Shown in pieces: positions 35,222 to 45,108 of a stretch of DNA of 64,000 bases (its first letter is position 1; each line of letters opens with the position of its first letter). Under the pieces are notes generated by a model. That model worked only from the letters and a program-made list of their open reading frames with translations, was not told the origin of the DNA and did not search any database. The stretch spans positions 37,199 through 101,198 of the forward strand of contig NZ_PUQD01000010.1 in NCBI RefSeq assembly GCF_003331055.1, written 5' to 3'. Source of the stretch: Pseudomonas sp. AFG_SD02_1510_Pfu_092 (lineage in GTDB: Bacteria > Pseudomonadota > Gammaproteobacteria > Pseudomonadales > Pseudomonadaceae). Both the position numbers and the translations under genes were made by a program.

Positions 35222-36583
35222 ATGCAAACGATTGCAATCACTGGCGCCCAAGCGCGCCAGTTGTTGGGCCAACATGAGGGGCATTTCTTAGATTTTAAGG
35301 CCAAGGAAATTGCACCTGCCAAACTCACAAGGTCAATATCCGCATTCGCTAATGCTGAAGGCGGTGATATTTACATCGGCATATCCGAAAATAATGGATC
35401 TTTCGCTTGGAATGGGTTTAATGATGCAGAAGATGCCAACCCTTTCATTCACACGTTTGAAAAACTATTCCCAGTAGGAGATGAATTTCTTTACGAATTC
35501 CTTTCCTGCCCTGAAATGCAGGGCTTGGTTCTTCACGTTGCTGCGAAAAAATCTGTCCGAATCATTCTAGCCAGCGATGGTTTCCCCTATCTTCGGCGAA
35601 ATGCTCAAAAAATAAAAATTGACACCGATGAACTGAAGCGCCGCCTTGAATTAGATAAAGGAATTTACTCCTTTGAAGGCGAAACGGTCGACATTGATTT
35701 AGAGCTAGCCACAGAATCCGCAGTCATGCGGGGCTTTTTGTCAGCAAACATTCCCAACCGCAGTGCTGATGATTTTTTGCGCATGGAACTTCTCGTACGG
35801 AGAGGCCTTCCCAAGGTAGCAACTGTGCTACTTTTTACCGACCTGCCTCAAGCAGCACTACCGGACCGGAGCAGTGTAAAACTAGCTCGTTACAGAACGT
35901 CTGGCGCGGCACACCGGGATGCACTTGTCGGAGCGGCTGAAACGATCGAGGGGCCACTCTACGACTTAATCCATTCTGCTGTTGACAAAACCAAGAAGCT
36001 GGTTGAGGCACATCAGGTGCAAGGGGAAGTTGGCTTAGAACTTGCCAAATATCCTCACGAAACATTGCACGAAATCATCACCAATTCAATAATCCACAGA
36101 GATTACAGTCTCCCTGACCATGTGCACATCAGAGTTTTCGACAATCGAATTGAAGTAGAGAGCCCAGGACGACTAGCCGGACAAGTTACAGTGGAGAATA
36201 TTTTAGACACTCGCGCAATCCGCAACGGGCAAATTAATCGCCTTATCAACAAGTTCCCTGATCCGCCCAACAAGGATATGGGGGAAGGCCTCAACACGGC
36301 GGTTGAGGCAATGCGTGGAGTACGCTTAAAGGACCCATTCTTCAAAGAGATGGAAAATTCGTTTCTTGTAACTATTCCTCATGAATCCCTCGCTACTGCT
36401 CAGGAAATGATTCTGGAATACCTTACAGCAAATGACACTATCACTAACAAGCAAGCAAGAAAGCTTTATCCAGTACCGACGCAGCACAGAATGCGCGCCA
36501 TCATCCAGAAAATGGTGGAGCAGAATCTGCTAGAACCGGTGGAGGGCACTCAGCGAGGTGGTACAAAATACAGGAAGCCGTAA
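35222..36583 (+). CDS. AlbA_2/Schlafen-type ATP-binding protein
   Basis: Starts MQTIAITGAQARQLLGQHEG (ATG 35222; an upstream in-frame ATG at 35183 is possible). The N-terminal domain is AlbA_2: EGHFLDFKAKEIAPAKLTRS, then ISAFANAEGGDIYIGISENN. The middle has an ATPase (HATPase_c_4) part: ETLHEIITNSIIHRDYSLPD (N box), then NRIEVESPGRLAGQVTVENI, and the end has a winged-helix-like tail. Family members are called putative DNA-binding proteins or ATP-dependent helicase-related regulators, and occur in defence islands. The gene is AT-richer than the chromosome. It is the first cargo gene inside the left attachment site. Confidence 0.8.
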   Translation: MQTIAITGAQARQLLGQHEGHFLDFKAKEIAPAKLTRSISAFANAEGGDIYIGISENNGSFAWNGFNDAEDANPFIHTFEKLFPVGDEFLYEFLSCPEMQGLVLHVAAKKSVRIILASDGFPYLRRNAQKIKIDTDELKRRLELDKGIYSFEGETVDIDLELATESAVMRGFLSANIPNRSADDFLRMELLVRRGLPKVATVLLFTDLPQAALPDRSSVKLARYRTSGAAHRDALVGAAETIEGPLYDLIHSAVDKTKKLVEAHQVQGEVGLELAKYPHETLHEIITNSIIHRDYSLPDHVHIRVFDNRIEVESPGRLAGQVTVENILDTRAIRNGQINRLINKFPDPPNKDMGEGLNTAVEAMRGVRLKDPFFKEMENSFLVTIPHESLATAQEMILEYLTANDTITNKQARKLYPVPTQHRMRAIIQKMVEQNLLEPVEGTQRGGTKYRKP

Positions 36584-36783
36584 AGCTCTCCTGTAGCACA
36601 CACCAATTATGCTGCTGCAAGAAAAGGAAAAGGATAGGATTCGCATAACAGGCCCATCCTTCTCCGGAACTACATCCGCACCACCACAGCTACCTGCTAG
36701 TGTTGCGAGGATGGCGCTTCTGTTTCTCTTGATGTATATCATCGGGATAACCCTCCAATAACCAAAGTCTCACGAGATACCAG

Positions 36784-37623
36784 ATGCCGGACGAAAAAGA
36801 GACAATTTCGATCACTGAATTCTTAGAGACCTGCCCTCCGAGCCAGGCTTTCCTCATAAGCGACTTGACTCAATGGCTATCACTCAGCACGCGTTCCTTT
36901 CAAGCAGTCAACACCCCTCCTTTGCAGTTGCATTGCACTCATGAGCAATGTAATGGAACCAGATTCTTTAGATGCATCAGCGGAGCCACTGCACTAGACT
37001 CTGGGGAGTCGAAAGATATATTTCTAAATTATCGTTGTGCAAACTGTCTAACAACCACTAAAAGCTTTGCTCTCAAAGCAATTGCCGACGAAAAAAATCA
37101 CTCTGGCGCACTTCAAAAATATGGTGAATACCCACCGTACGGCCCGCCAACTTCCCCGAAGCTGATGAAGCTCATTGGCCCCGACCGGGAACTCTTCCTC
37201 AAGGGCAGGCGGTGCGAAAACCAAGGCCTTGGCGTTGGAGCTTTCGTTTACTATAGGCGCGTGATTGAGAATCAAAAAAACAGGATTCTCAGTGAAATCA
37301 AGAAAGTATTAGAAACACTGAAAGCTCCAGATACCGCCATCGAAGCAATCAACAACGCAATTAATGAAACTCAATTTTCAAAATCCATGGATATAGCTGA
37401 GCCGACCATTCCCGAAGCATTATTCATAAACGGCCACAATCCACTAAAGCTAGTTTATCGAGCGCTTAGCGATGGAATACACAATCACTCCGACGAGCAC
37501 TGCCTAGGGCAAGCCTCGTCCATCAGGATTGTTCTTGGAGAGCTAGCTGACAGGTTAGCGCAATCTTTGAAAGATGAGGCAGAGTTAACCCACGCACTGA
37601 ACAGGTTGTTGAACCCGAACTAG
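36784..37623 (+). CDS. Zinc-ribbon protein with HEPN-like C-terminus, unknown function
   Basis: A 279-residue protein not matched to a known family. Cysteines in LHCTHEQCNGTRFFRC and NYRCANCLTT suggest a zinc ribbon near residues 50-95. The C-terminal half is helical (VYYRRVIENQKNRILSEIKK), and YRALSDGIHNHSDEHC contains Arg-x6-His, compatible with the R-x4-6-H motif of HEPN RNases and the DUF4145-like group. It lies after the AlbA_2 gene in the same direction. Whether the two work together is unknown. AT-rich composition supports transfer. Confidence 0.6.
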   Translation: MPDEKETISITEFLETCPPSQAFLISDLTQWLSLSTRSFQAVNTPPLQLHCTHEQCNGTRFFRCISGATALDSGESKDIFLNYRCANCLTTTKSFALKAIADEKNHSGALQKYGEYPPYGPPTSPKLMKLIGPDRELFLKGRRCENQGLGVGAFVYYRRVIENQKNRILSEIKKVLETLKAPDTAIEAINNAINETQFSKSMDIAEPTIPEALFINGHNPLKLVYRALSDGIHNHSDEHCLGQASSIRIVLGELADRLAQSLKDEAELTHALNRLLNPN

Positions 37624-37629
37624 CTCTTA

Positions 37630-38598
37630 CTATCGGGCATAAACAGTCCAGACCTGATCAACTCGCGTCGTGTAAGACTGACTCATCATTTCTCGGCGCA
37701 TCCCCCAATCGGGAGTGCGGGGGACGCTCCCGGCCCGCACCGTTCCCTTACCATACCGGTCGTTGATCTCATCGAGCGCTGACATCAGTCGGCCGCTGGC
37801 CACAGGCTGCGTCACCGCAAACAGATCATCGGTGAACTCGCCAGGCTGCCGCAGATCGAGCAGCAATACCTCGGCCTTGCTGTACCGGTAGCCGGCCTGG
37901 TAGACCCGCTCCACGGCGTCTGTTGCGGCCCTGGTCAGCAGCAAGGTGTCATTGGTGGGATACGGCAGGTCGACTAGGGCACCCTTGGCGAAGTGCAGCT
38001 CGTTGGGGTTGAACATACCGGTGCGGATCGATACCCGCATGCGCTTGCATACCGAGCCCTGGGCTCGCAGCTTCTCGGCTGCCCTGCCCGTATAGGTGGC
38101 CACTGCCTGCTTGATCGGCGTCAGCTCCGTCAGGCGCTTACCGAACATCCGGCTGCAGCAGATCTCCTGCTTTGGTGGATCTGCCTCATCCAGTTCAAGG
38201 CATGGTGTGCCGGTGAGCTCGCGCGCGGTCTTCTCCACCACCACACTGAACCTGTCGCACAGCATTCTCGGATCCGCCTGGGCCAGCTCCATCGCCGTGC
38301 GGATACCCATGGCCTCCAGGTGCGCAGTCATCCGCCGGCCGATGCCCCACACCTCTTGCACCTCGGTGTTGCGCAGCACCCAGTCGCGTTTAAAGTCGTC
38401 GGTGATGTCGACCACACCGCCTGTCTGCGCCTGCAAGCGCTTCGCGGTGTGGTTGGCTAGCTTCGCCAAAGTCTTCGTGCGAGCGATCCCGATACCAACA
38501 GGGATGCCCGTACAGCGCAGCACCTTGGCGCGCACATCCCGGCCGAACTGGGTGAGGCTGCCCGCCACGCCTGTGAGATCGGCGAAGCACTCATCGAT
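37630..38598 (-). pseudogene. umuC: umuC, 3' part (DNA polymerase V catalytic subunit), split by element
   Basis: The minus strand encodes the last ~320 residues of UmuC: I-D-E-C-F-A-D-L-T-G, then GIPVGIGIARTKTLAKLANH, VWGIGRRMTAHLEAMGIRTA (helix-hairpin-helix), little finger and C-terminus ending QVWTVYAR. It begins inside the catalytic S-I-D-E motif at the ATCGAT repeat (38593-38598). The rest of the gene lies 21.6 kb away at 60,187-60,502. An in-frame start at GTG/ATG 38568 could give a product lacking the palm catalytic residues, so it is not a polymerase. Confidence 0.95.
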
Positions 38599-39000
38599 GT
38601 AAAGGAAAGATTATCAGCTATAGACACACTTCCGCACCTTGTCGCCTGTGGTGTGAGCCTGCAGAGAGGATGTCCATAGAAAAGCATCAATTCCACTCAT
38701 TTTTTCGATCTATGTCCATAGCTATCAGATCTCTATCAAGCAGTAGCCAACCTATGCGGGGTTGCGAATGTGCGCAGTCTTCTGCCCGGTCCCTGCCAGA
38801 TGGCAGAGGATCAGCTAGGATGCCGGGATAATTCTGGAAGCTGCATCGAGGGCTGAGTGTCGAAAAATGGTAGAAGTACAACCTGCAAGAAATCGCCAAA
38901 AAATCTTTGCCCGAGACCCGTTACCCGATCCTTCAAGCACAGGTACCCAGTCACCTCACCGAGTCGCTGGTTTCAACTATTCCGAAGGAGGGCCAGTGCG
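38599..39000. other. Left end of the umuC element, non-coding
   Basis: No gene is seen. The motif TGTCCATAG occurs at 38671-38679 and 38713-38721, and as its inverse CTATAGACA at 38618-38626. A similar TGTCCATG sits at 60133-60140 near the right end. These may be recombinase binding sites. The KAP gene begins at 39001. Confidence 0.55.
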
Positions 39001-41331
39001 ATGACTGGAAAGTGGGATCTGATTGGTCAATGGTTTCGCAATCGCCGAGCTGAGCCAGATGCGCCTGCCCAGGCAGGCCAGCAAGCTGAGCTCGGTTCTG
39101 AGACTCCAATTCGCACTAAAGCGGATGACCGGCTTCGCAGAGCAGGATATGCAGTACGCATAGCCGGTGTGCTATCAGAACTCAGTCCTCGTGAAGGCCG
39201 CGTATTCGCGATTCGCGGAGGCTGGGGATTTGGGAAGTCATCACTCAAGTACCTTGTGATTGAACAGCTCAGCGCCAGGACCAATGGCAATCAGGTTCAC
39301 TGGCTCGATTTCAACCCTTGGCAATGGGGCGACGGCACCGCCATCACCCGCGCACTGTTCGGTCAGATTGCCGACCAATTAGGGGGCGACCATTCACAAG
39401 AAGCAATCGAACGCGCTGAAGCTTTGCGGCGCTATGGTGCGATTCTCTCTGGTGCTAGCGCACCGCTAAAATCCGTCAGCGGAGCGAGTCAAAAGATATC
39501 GTCCATTTTGACCAATGCTTCGGTACTCTTCGTTGCGTCAGCCATAGGTTTTGACCTTCCTAAAGCTGCTACGGTAGCTGCCGTTTTCGCGGGCTTGTCC
39601 CTTGGAGCTTCGTTGCTCGGGCGCTATTTTAAGCATCTTGGACGCGACCGAAGCGGTGAATCGCTAGACGTAATTCGCAAAGCGCTAGAGGAAAAGTTGC
39701 GTGAGCTAGAACGCCCGCTAATCGTCTTCGTCGACGACATTGACAGACTCGAACCCGAACAGATTCGGGTTCTTCTGCGGCAGGTTAAAGCTAACGCGAA
39801 CTTGCCAAATATCGTTTTCGTTCTGCTTTTCCAGCCCAGTATTGTGGAGAGCGCCCTCAATCCAGTGGCAAACGGAAACGGCCGCGCCTTTCTTGAAAAA
39901 ATCGTGCAAGCTAGTTTCGACCTCCCTGCGGTTCCAACCCACATGGTGCATCAAATTTTCGGGGAGCAGCTGTCCATTCTGGCCGGTCGCTATGCGACCG
40001 AGGATAACGGTTTCTCAGACGTCCGGTGGGGCAATGGCTTAATCGGCTGCATACAACCTCGGTTGCGGAACATGAGAGATGCCCACCGGCTTCTTTCGTC
40101 TATTGCGGTGCATCTCCCTCTGCATGCATCCGGCGAATTTTTCGAAGTGAACCTAGTGGATTTCCTCATTCTGGAAACGTTACGCGTTTTCGAAGCAGAC
40201 CTACACGAAGCTCTATTTGAAGAAAAGTCATTGCTCTTGCAAGAACGTCGGTTCGGGATGGACGGGCAGAGAGCCTCCGTGCAGGAAGCGACCAATACCC
40301 TGCTAAACATTGTTCCGGAAGAGCGGCGCCAACTTGCCCGAGATGCCATCAAAGCGCTGTTCCCGCCTCTTGAGTGGGCGCTGGGCGGCACTCAATACGG
40401 TGATGGATTTCGTCAGGAGTGGCTGGCAGCCAAGCAGGTTTGCACTGCTCGCTTCTTCCCGCGTTATTTTGAGCTGCAAACTGCGACTGGTGAGATTTCT
40501 GAACGTCGTTTCATCGGGTTTCTGGAAGCAGCTTCGTCGGACGAAAGTCTTGCAGCCTCGATCGCTGAAATTGAGACCGATGGTTTGTTGCAGTCGCTAG
40601 TCACGCGCTTGGACGAATCGGTCGGGCGAGTTCCGGTTCAAAACGCTGCGGTTCTACTGCCTGGATTGTTCACAATTGCCCAGAAGCTCGTTCGCTTCGA
40701 TGGTGACCCTTTCAGTTCCCCTTGGGTGTCAGCATGGCGAGCAACCTCGTGGTATTTGAAGGCTATTCCGAAAGAGGAGCGAGGCCGCCTGGCGACAGAA
40801 GCGTTGCGAGAGACTAAAGCGCTTTCTGTTGCAGGCATAATTATTCACCTGAATGACCCCAACGATCATAAGGATGTAGCCGACTTCACCCCGGCACTCG
40901 ACTTAGAAACCCTCGCTGCAATGAAAGCCATCTGGCTGCATTTGATAAGAAGTCGTGCGGCTAGCTCTCAAGGTTTGCTTGCCGATCCTGATCTGGTATC
41001 TCTGCTCTATCGATGGAAGCATTTCACTGGATCTCTTGCCGAGCCCCGCACGTGGATGTCGGACGCAATCAAAACCGATGAAGGCTTTTTGAGCATGGTT
41101 CGAAGCATGATGAGCACTGGTAGAAGCCACACGTCGGGCGATCGTGTCTCTAAAGTGCACAACATGTTCAGCAAGGAGGCTCTAGAGGACTTCATAGGCC
41201 TGGACGTAGTGATTGCCAGATGCGATGCCATTGATCCAGACCATTTCCCTGAGCATGAGTTATCGCTAAAGACTCTACGCAGTCACTTGGATGCTTGGAG
41301 CCAAGGAAAAAGCCACCTGATGTACATTTAA
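39001..41331 (+). CDS. KAP-family P-loop NTPase with membrane segment
   Basis: A 776-residue KAP NTPase. Walker A is RGGWGFGKSS at residues 72-81, followed by HWLDFNPWQWGD (the KAP N-P-W motif). Two hydrophobic helices (ASVLFVASAIGF, AAVFAGLSLGASLLG) lie between Walker A and B, a KAP trait. Walker B is LIVFVDDIDRLEP and NIVFVLLFQPSIVE follows. ATG 39001 is chosen over 38857 because GGAGG lies nine bases upstream. KAP proteins include PifA, which blocks T7 growth, so an antiviral role at the membrane is plausible. It is a lone gene at the left end of the element and convergent with gajB. Confidence 0.85.
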   Translation: MTGKWDLIGQWFRNRRAEPDAPAQAGQQAELGSETPIRTKADDRLRRAGYAVRIAGVLSELSPREGRVFAIRGGWGFGKSSLKYLVIEQLSARTNGNQVHWLDFNPWQWGDGTAITRALFGQIADQLGGDHSQEAIERAEALRRYGAILSGASAPLKSVSGASQKISSILTNASVLFVASAIGFDLPKAATVAAVFAGLSLGASLLGRYFKHLGRDRSGESLDVIRKALEEKLRELERPLIVFVDDIDRLEPEQIRVLLRQVKANANLPNIVFVLLFQPSIVESALNPVANGNGRAFLEKIVQASFDLPAVPTHMVHQIFGEQLSILAGRYATEDNGFSDVRWGNGLIGCIQPRLRNMRDAHRLLSSIAVHLPLHASGEFFEVNLVDFLILETLRVFEADLHEALFEEKSLLLQERRFGMDGQRASVQEATNTLLNIVPEERRQLARDAIKALFPPLEWALGGTQYGDGFRQEWLAAKQVCTARFFPRYFELQTATGEISERRFIGFLEAASSDESLAASIAEIETDGLLQSLVTRLDESVGRVPVQNAAVLLPGLFTIAQKLVRFDGDPFSSPWVSAWRATSWYLKAIPKEERGRLATEALRETKALSVAGIIIHLNDPNDHKDVADFTPALDLETLAAMKAIWLHLIRSRAASSQGLLADPDLVSLLYRWKHFTGSLAEPRTWMSDAIKTDEGFLSMVRSMMSTGRSHTSGDRVSKVHNMFSKEALEDFIGLDVVIARCDAIDPDHFPEHELSLKTLRSHLDAWSQGKSHLMYI

Positions 41332-41354
41332 CCTGCAATAAACCATGCTTCCAG

Positions 41355-41388
41355 TTGGTAGCTGCTGATTGTGACCAACAGCTACCAA
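41355..41388. terminator. Hairpin between convergent KAP and gajB genes
   Basis: 'ttggtagctg' (41355-41364) and 'cagctaccaa' (41379-41388) form a perfect 10-bp stem with a 14-base loop between two convergent genes. There is no clear T-run, so terminator activity is a guess. Confidence 0.5.
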
Positions 41389-41541
41389 TTCGAATCACGC
41401 ATGAATTTTTTTCTGCAAGCTGTCGCTGATGCCCTGAATGAAGATCGAATGTCAGGCCATAACCATTCCTCAATCGCTTCGACAGGCCGAGAAGCTGCCA
41501 ACGGCAACTTCAAGCCGATGACCTAGCAGGCAGGTATAGAC

Positions 41542-43170
41542 TTACCAAGTGAGTGGTATCGCGTTCGCTCCATTTCTGCCAATGAACTGAGATGGTGCGC
41601 CATTCTTGACCTCTCCCCGCGTGTTAAAGCGAAGATTCGATGTCATCAACACGCAAGCTTTGATCGCACGAGTGATCCCTACGTAGTGCAGATTTAGGCA
41701 TTGAATTTCATCCTGGAAAATAACTTGACCATATGTACCCGGCGGATACAGACGTGTAGGGATCACATGATCGTAAAGATCAGCATGAAATACCAAGTCG
41801 AATTCCAATCCTTTGGCTTTATGCAGCGTCATGATCTGAATGGCGGCATCATCGGCTCGTTGAAACCATCGGAGTTTGTTGGCATCCCCACAAATGACAG
41901 CAAGCTCCATTCCACCATCCGCAGATGGCTGATGCCCCAGCAGGCATGTGGCAGCATCCAGTACGGTCTGAACCAGGTGGCATTCAAGACAAGACCTACA
42001 ACTCAGTATTGCTCTACGAACTGCACGCCGTTCGCGGGTGGCGAGCCTGGGCAAATTCGCTCGATCAATCAACGCCTCGGCAGTCTTCTGAAGGTCGTAA
42101 CGCAGCCGCAATAAGTCCGAGAAAAGGCTTGCCTCAGCAGCCGGCGTAGCCGTGAAAGGGCTATCCTCTATGAGGCGGTGCGTGAGCTCCAGATTGTCAG
42201 CAATCAAGCGCGCTGACTGCTGATGCCGACACAAAATTGCGACCTTGTCCGCCGAAGCAACTTGGTAATGCTGCATGAGATGGGGAATAGCGGTTCTCAA
42301 CCAATTCCCAACCGCTCTTTGATCACCTATAACTGTCTTGATGAACACCCGCTTATCGTCTGTCAGAGCGATAGGATGGTGTTCATCAAGCAATCGAAGT
42401 GCGAAATCGTTGATCGATGGGTGGCTGCGAAAATTCGTGGTAATGGCAAAAGGGGCAAAGCCACTGCCGTGTGCCGTTAGCTCAAGCAGGTAACGAGGGT
42501 CCTTGTGCGCGAACCCATAGATCGACTGATCACTATCGCCCACCGCAACAGCCATTAACCCCAGAGCCTTGAGCCTCAAAAACAACTGATGCTGGAAATG
42601 TCCGCTGTCCTGATATTCGTCGATGTACACCGCGCGATACCGCGCGGTTATATATTTTTGACAAGCCGGAGACTGTTCGATTATGTAACGGGCCAGCATG
42701 CCCACAGCTTCAAGCGGGACGAACCCCTGCACCAATGCCTCATGTAGGAAAGGCAGAAAATCGGCTGTGTTGGCAACGGTCGCGTCAAGGACCGGAATTG
42801 CCGGCAGCATTCGCGTCACCGCTTCAGGCAGCTCCCGGAGCTTTGCCGTCTTCACGTTAGTGGCGACAGGCATCAACTGCCGCGCGAACGGAAAGACGAT
42901 CTCGCGCAGACAGAAGTCATCGATCGTGCCAAAAAACGAGCTTTTCACATCAAAAGCGTCGGCTTTGCAACGGCGCTCCAGCTCATCGCTTGCTTTATTC
43001 GTGAACGAGATGGCGATGATGCCTTGATAGGGGCGCAGCTCGGATACGAGGCAGCGAACCTTGCGGGAAAGGACACTGGTTTTACCACTGCCAGGACGTG
43101 CCACGACAACCATGTCGCCCACATACTCAATGGCCTGCTCTTGTTCCGGGCTGGGCTTGAAGATGGTCAT
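41542..43170 (-). CDS. gajB: Gabija helicase-like protein GajB
   Basis: A 542-residue UvrD/Rep-like superfamily 1 helicase. Walker A is VVARPGSGKTSVLSRKV; AISFTNKASDELERRC is motif Ia; YIDEYQDSGHFQHQLF is Walker B with DEYQD; GDSDQSIYGFAHKDP is motif III; IMTLHKAKGLEFDLVF is motif V and LHYVGITRAIKACVLM is motif VI. It directly follows gajA with a TGATG overlap, so it starts at ATG 43170. Size and pairing fit GajB (about 500 residues), the partner that senses DNA ends and binds nucleotide in Gabija anti-phage defence. Confidence 0.9.
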   Translation of the reverse strand: MTIFKPSPEQEQAIEYVGDMVVVARPGSGKTSVLSRKVRCLVSELRPYQGIIAISFTNKASDELERRCKADAFDVKSSFFGTIDDFCLREIVFPFARQLMPVATNVKTAKLRELPEAVTRMLPAIPVLDATVANTADFLPFLHEALVQGFVPLEAVGMLARYIIEQSPACQKYITARYRAVYIDEYQDSGHFQHQLFLRLKALGLMAVAVGDSDQSIYGFAHKDPRYLLELTAHGSGFAPFAITTNFRSHPSINDFALRLLDEHHPIALTDDKRVFIKTVIGDQRAVGNWLRTAIPHLMQHYQVASADKVAILCRHQQSARLIADNLELTHRLIEDSPFTATPAAEASLFSDLLRLRYDLQKTAEALIDRANLPRLATRERRAVRRAILSCRSCLECHLVQTVLDAATCLLGHQPSADGGMELAVICGDANKLRWFQRADDAAIQIMTLHKAKGLEFDLVFHADLYDHVIPTRLYPPGTYGQVIFQDEIQCLNLHYVGITRAIKACVLMTSNLRFNTRGEVKNGAPSQFIGRNGANAIPLTW

Positions 43171-44891
43171 CACCAAGCCTGCCCTGCAGCGTTGAGGCAG
43201 TACATCAGCGGCTTCAACAAATCCCCTTGCACTGGTGCGATGAGCTGATCCCCGCAGTGTTCAAGGAATTCCTGCATGCGGATAGCCTTTTTGCCCTGCA
43301 GGTAATCAATAGCTTGAGCCAGAGTATTGCCTTTAAAACCTGCCAGTAGCGCAGGTAGCTCAATGGCGATGTCATTCTCTAGATCGATTTTCGAGAGATA
43401 GATACCAAAAGGAGCGACAGTAGCACTCACCGCTTGCCAGTTGCCATCGGCTAAGCAGGCCGCATGGTCATATGGCACTGGCCGGTGAGCCTGAGAAGGC
43501 ATCCCCGCTAACGAAAGAGCACGGTTGATACCCGCCACATGGCGATGTACCACCTGCGCTCCCTGAGGACCTAGCGAGATATTGGAGATGTCATTGTCGG
43601 TTCGCATGGCCCATGGGATTTCCAGGGCATCCAACACATGTTTGTAAACTTGAAATGCCACGCCATCCACGGACAAAAGCGATATGTTGCGGTGATCGAG
43701 ATCGATCTGATGAGCTCGTGCCAGCGCGGAATAAAACAGCATTTCGGAGGGCCCCTCGACCAGCATGACCGCCGAGGCAAAAAATGCCTCCGCCGGAAGG
43801 ATACTGATTCGGTAGCCGAGCCCCGTCCAGGCATCGTCAACGCAGGCGGAGCAGCCCTTACTGGCAGCTCGGGATGCGCCGTTGTCTCGTAGCAGCCGGA
43901 CAATAGAGTCGGGCCGATAGCTTGCCGCGATCTGTGGAGAGTGCGAGGTGACTATGGTCTGACCGGGCAGGGAACTGATGAGATAGCTCGCCAGTTTACG
44001 CTGCTGATGAGGATGCAGATGCGCTTCAGGCTCTTCAACGCAATAGATTACTACCTCGCTATTCTGATCGTGCTCAAGCACGCTTTTGGCTTTCCACAAG
44101 GCGAGCAAAATCTGGTTATTACGACCGTCGCCACCGAGCATCACCCTCGAACCGTTGGTGCTTGCCCCCAACTCCAACTGCTCGATGAATTGTTCGATGC
44201 CGATCGCCCCGGTATCTAGAGACACGTTATACCCAGCATGATGGTGGGAGAGCGCCCTCAATTCATCGTTGAGGTCTTTCGTCGCCTCAGCTACGTAGTA
44301 CAGGCTCCTGACCCCATCGTTTACAGACTTCAGTAGCTCATTGAGTGCCTGTAATTGTTGAGTGTCGGCCTCTGTCTCTGGCTGGTTGCGGGCGGCCTGA
44401 GCGAGGCGCAGCAAATGCCGTTTCTCCGAGCGGATGTATCGCACAAGGTCACGTTGAGAATGGATGTACTTCAGATGCAGGTATTTCAGATAGAAGCGGC
44501 TGGAAATAACCTCCAGCGCATCGACATCATGGCCGGCAGCGATCTCATAGCGGTAATCCGGGCTGTAGCCTCGAAACTCAAGGAAAAAACACCCATTAGC
44601 ACCGACATGCCCCTTAAGCTGAGAGAGCACGGCATCCTGAGTCACCTCGGAGAAGGCAATTCGGATTGAAAACGAGTCAGCCTGCGTGCCGTCTTGAGCG
44701 CAATGGAAGTCATGCGTCGACGGTTCGATATCGGCGTCTGACAAACTCTTGTCCAGCAGAAGCCGCAACGCATGGATCATGTTCGTTTTGCCGACGTCGT
44801 TGCTCCCAATCACCAAGCTGTTTTTGGCCAGATTGATGCGAGCGTCAGCAAAGTTTCGGTACCGCTTCAGTTCAACGTAATCGATTTTCAT
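43170..44891 (-). CDS. gajA: Gabija nuclease GajA (OLD-family ATPase-TOPRIM)
   Basis: A 573-residue OLD-family protein. The ATPase half has MKIDYVELKRYRNFADARIN, Walker A VIGSNDVGKTNMIHALRLL and the late VVIYCVEEPEAHLHPHQQRK (signature and Walker B), QTIVTSHSPQIAASY (H loop). The C-terminal TOPRIM nuclease has MLVEGPSEMLFYSALA (catalytic Glu) and ISLLSVDGVAFQVYK (Asp). Length matches GajA (578 in the type system). GajA cuts DNA when nucleotide levels fall during infection. ATG 44891 is used because the extra upstream frame is not OLD-like. It forms a two-gene operon with gajB. Confidence 0.92.
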   Translation of the reverse strand: MKIDYVELKRYRNFADARINLAKNSLVIGSNDVGKTNMIHALRLLLDKSLSDADIEPSTHDFHCAQDGTQADSFSIRIAFSEVTQDAVLSQLKGHVGANGCFFLEFRGYSPDYRYEIAAGHDVDALEVISSRFYLKYLHLKYIHSQRDLVRYIRSEKRHLLRLAQAARNQPETEADTQQLQALNELLKSVNDGVRSLYYVAEATKDLNDELRALSHHHAGYNVSLDTGAIGIEQFIEQLELGASTNGSRVMLGGDGRNNQILLALWKAKSVLEHDQNSEVVIYCVEEPEAHLHPHQQRKLASYLISSLPGQTIVTSHSPQIAASYRPDSIVRLLRDNGASRAASKGCSACVDDAWTGLGYRISILPAEAFFASAVMLVEGPSEMLFYSALARAHQIDLDHRNISLLSVDGVAFQVYKHVLDALEIPWAMRTDNDISNISLGPQGAQVVHRHVAGINRALSLAGMPSQAHRPVPYDHAACLADGNWQAVSATVAPFGIYLSKIDLENDIAIELPALLAGFKGNTLAQAIDYLQGKKAIRMQEFLEHCGDQLIAPVQGDLLKPLMYCLNAAGQAW

Positions 44892-45108
44892 AAGTGCCGG
44901 AAAGCGTCCTGCTACCTTTGTTATGGGCTGTCGGCGATGAAATCCGGTTATTTGGACAGCCACAATCTGGGACATGTAGTTCGCGGAGTCATGCTAGCCT
45001 TCGAAGTATCAAAGAGCCAGCAGCACGTAACCGAAAAGTCACTCTCCATTTTGGCCAGTTCCGCTCCTGCGGCCGATCAAGCGGGAGTCTTCTCAGATCC
45101 ACAAGAGA

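Noticed and set aside
37630..38568. Stand-alone 312-residue polymerase gene
   Set aside because: It is the 3' part of umuC; it lacks the N-terminal palm and the SIDE motif, which lie 21.6 kb away.
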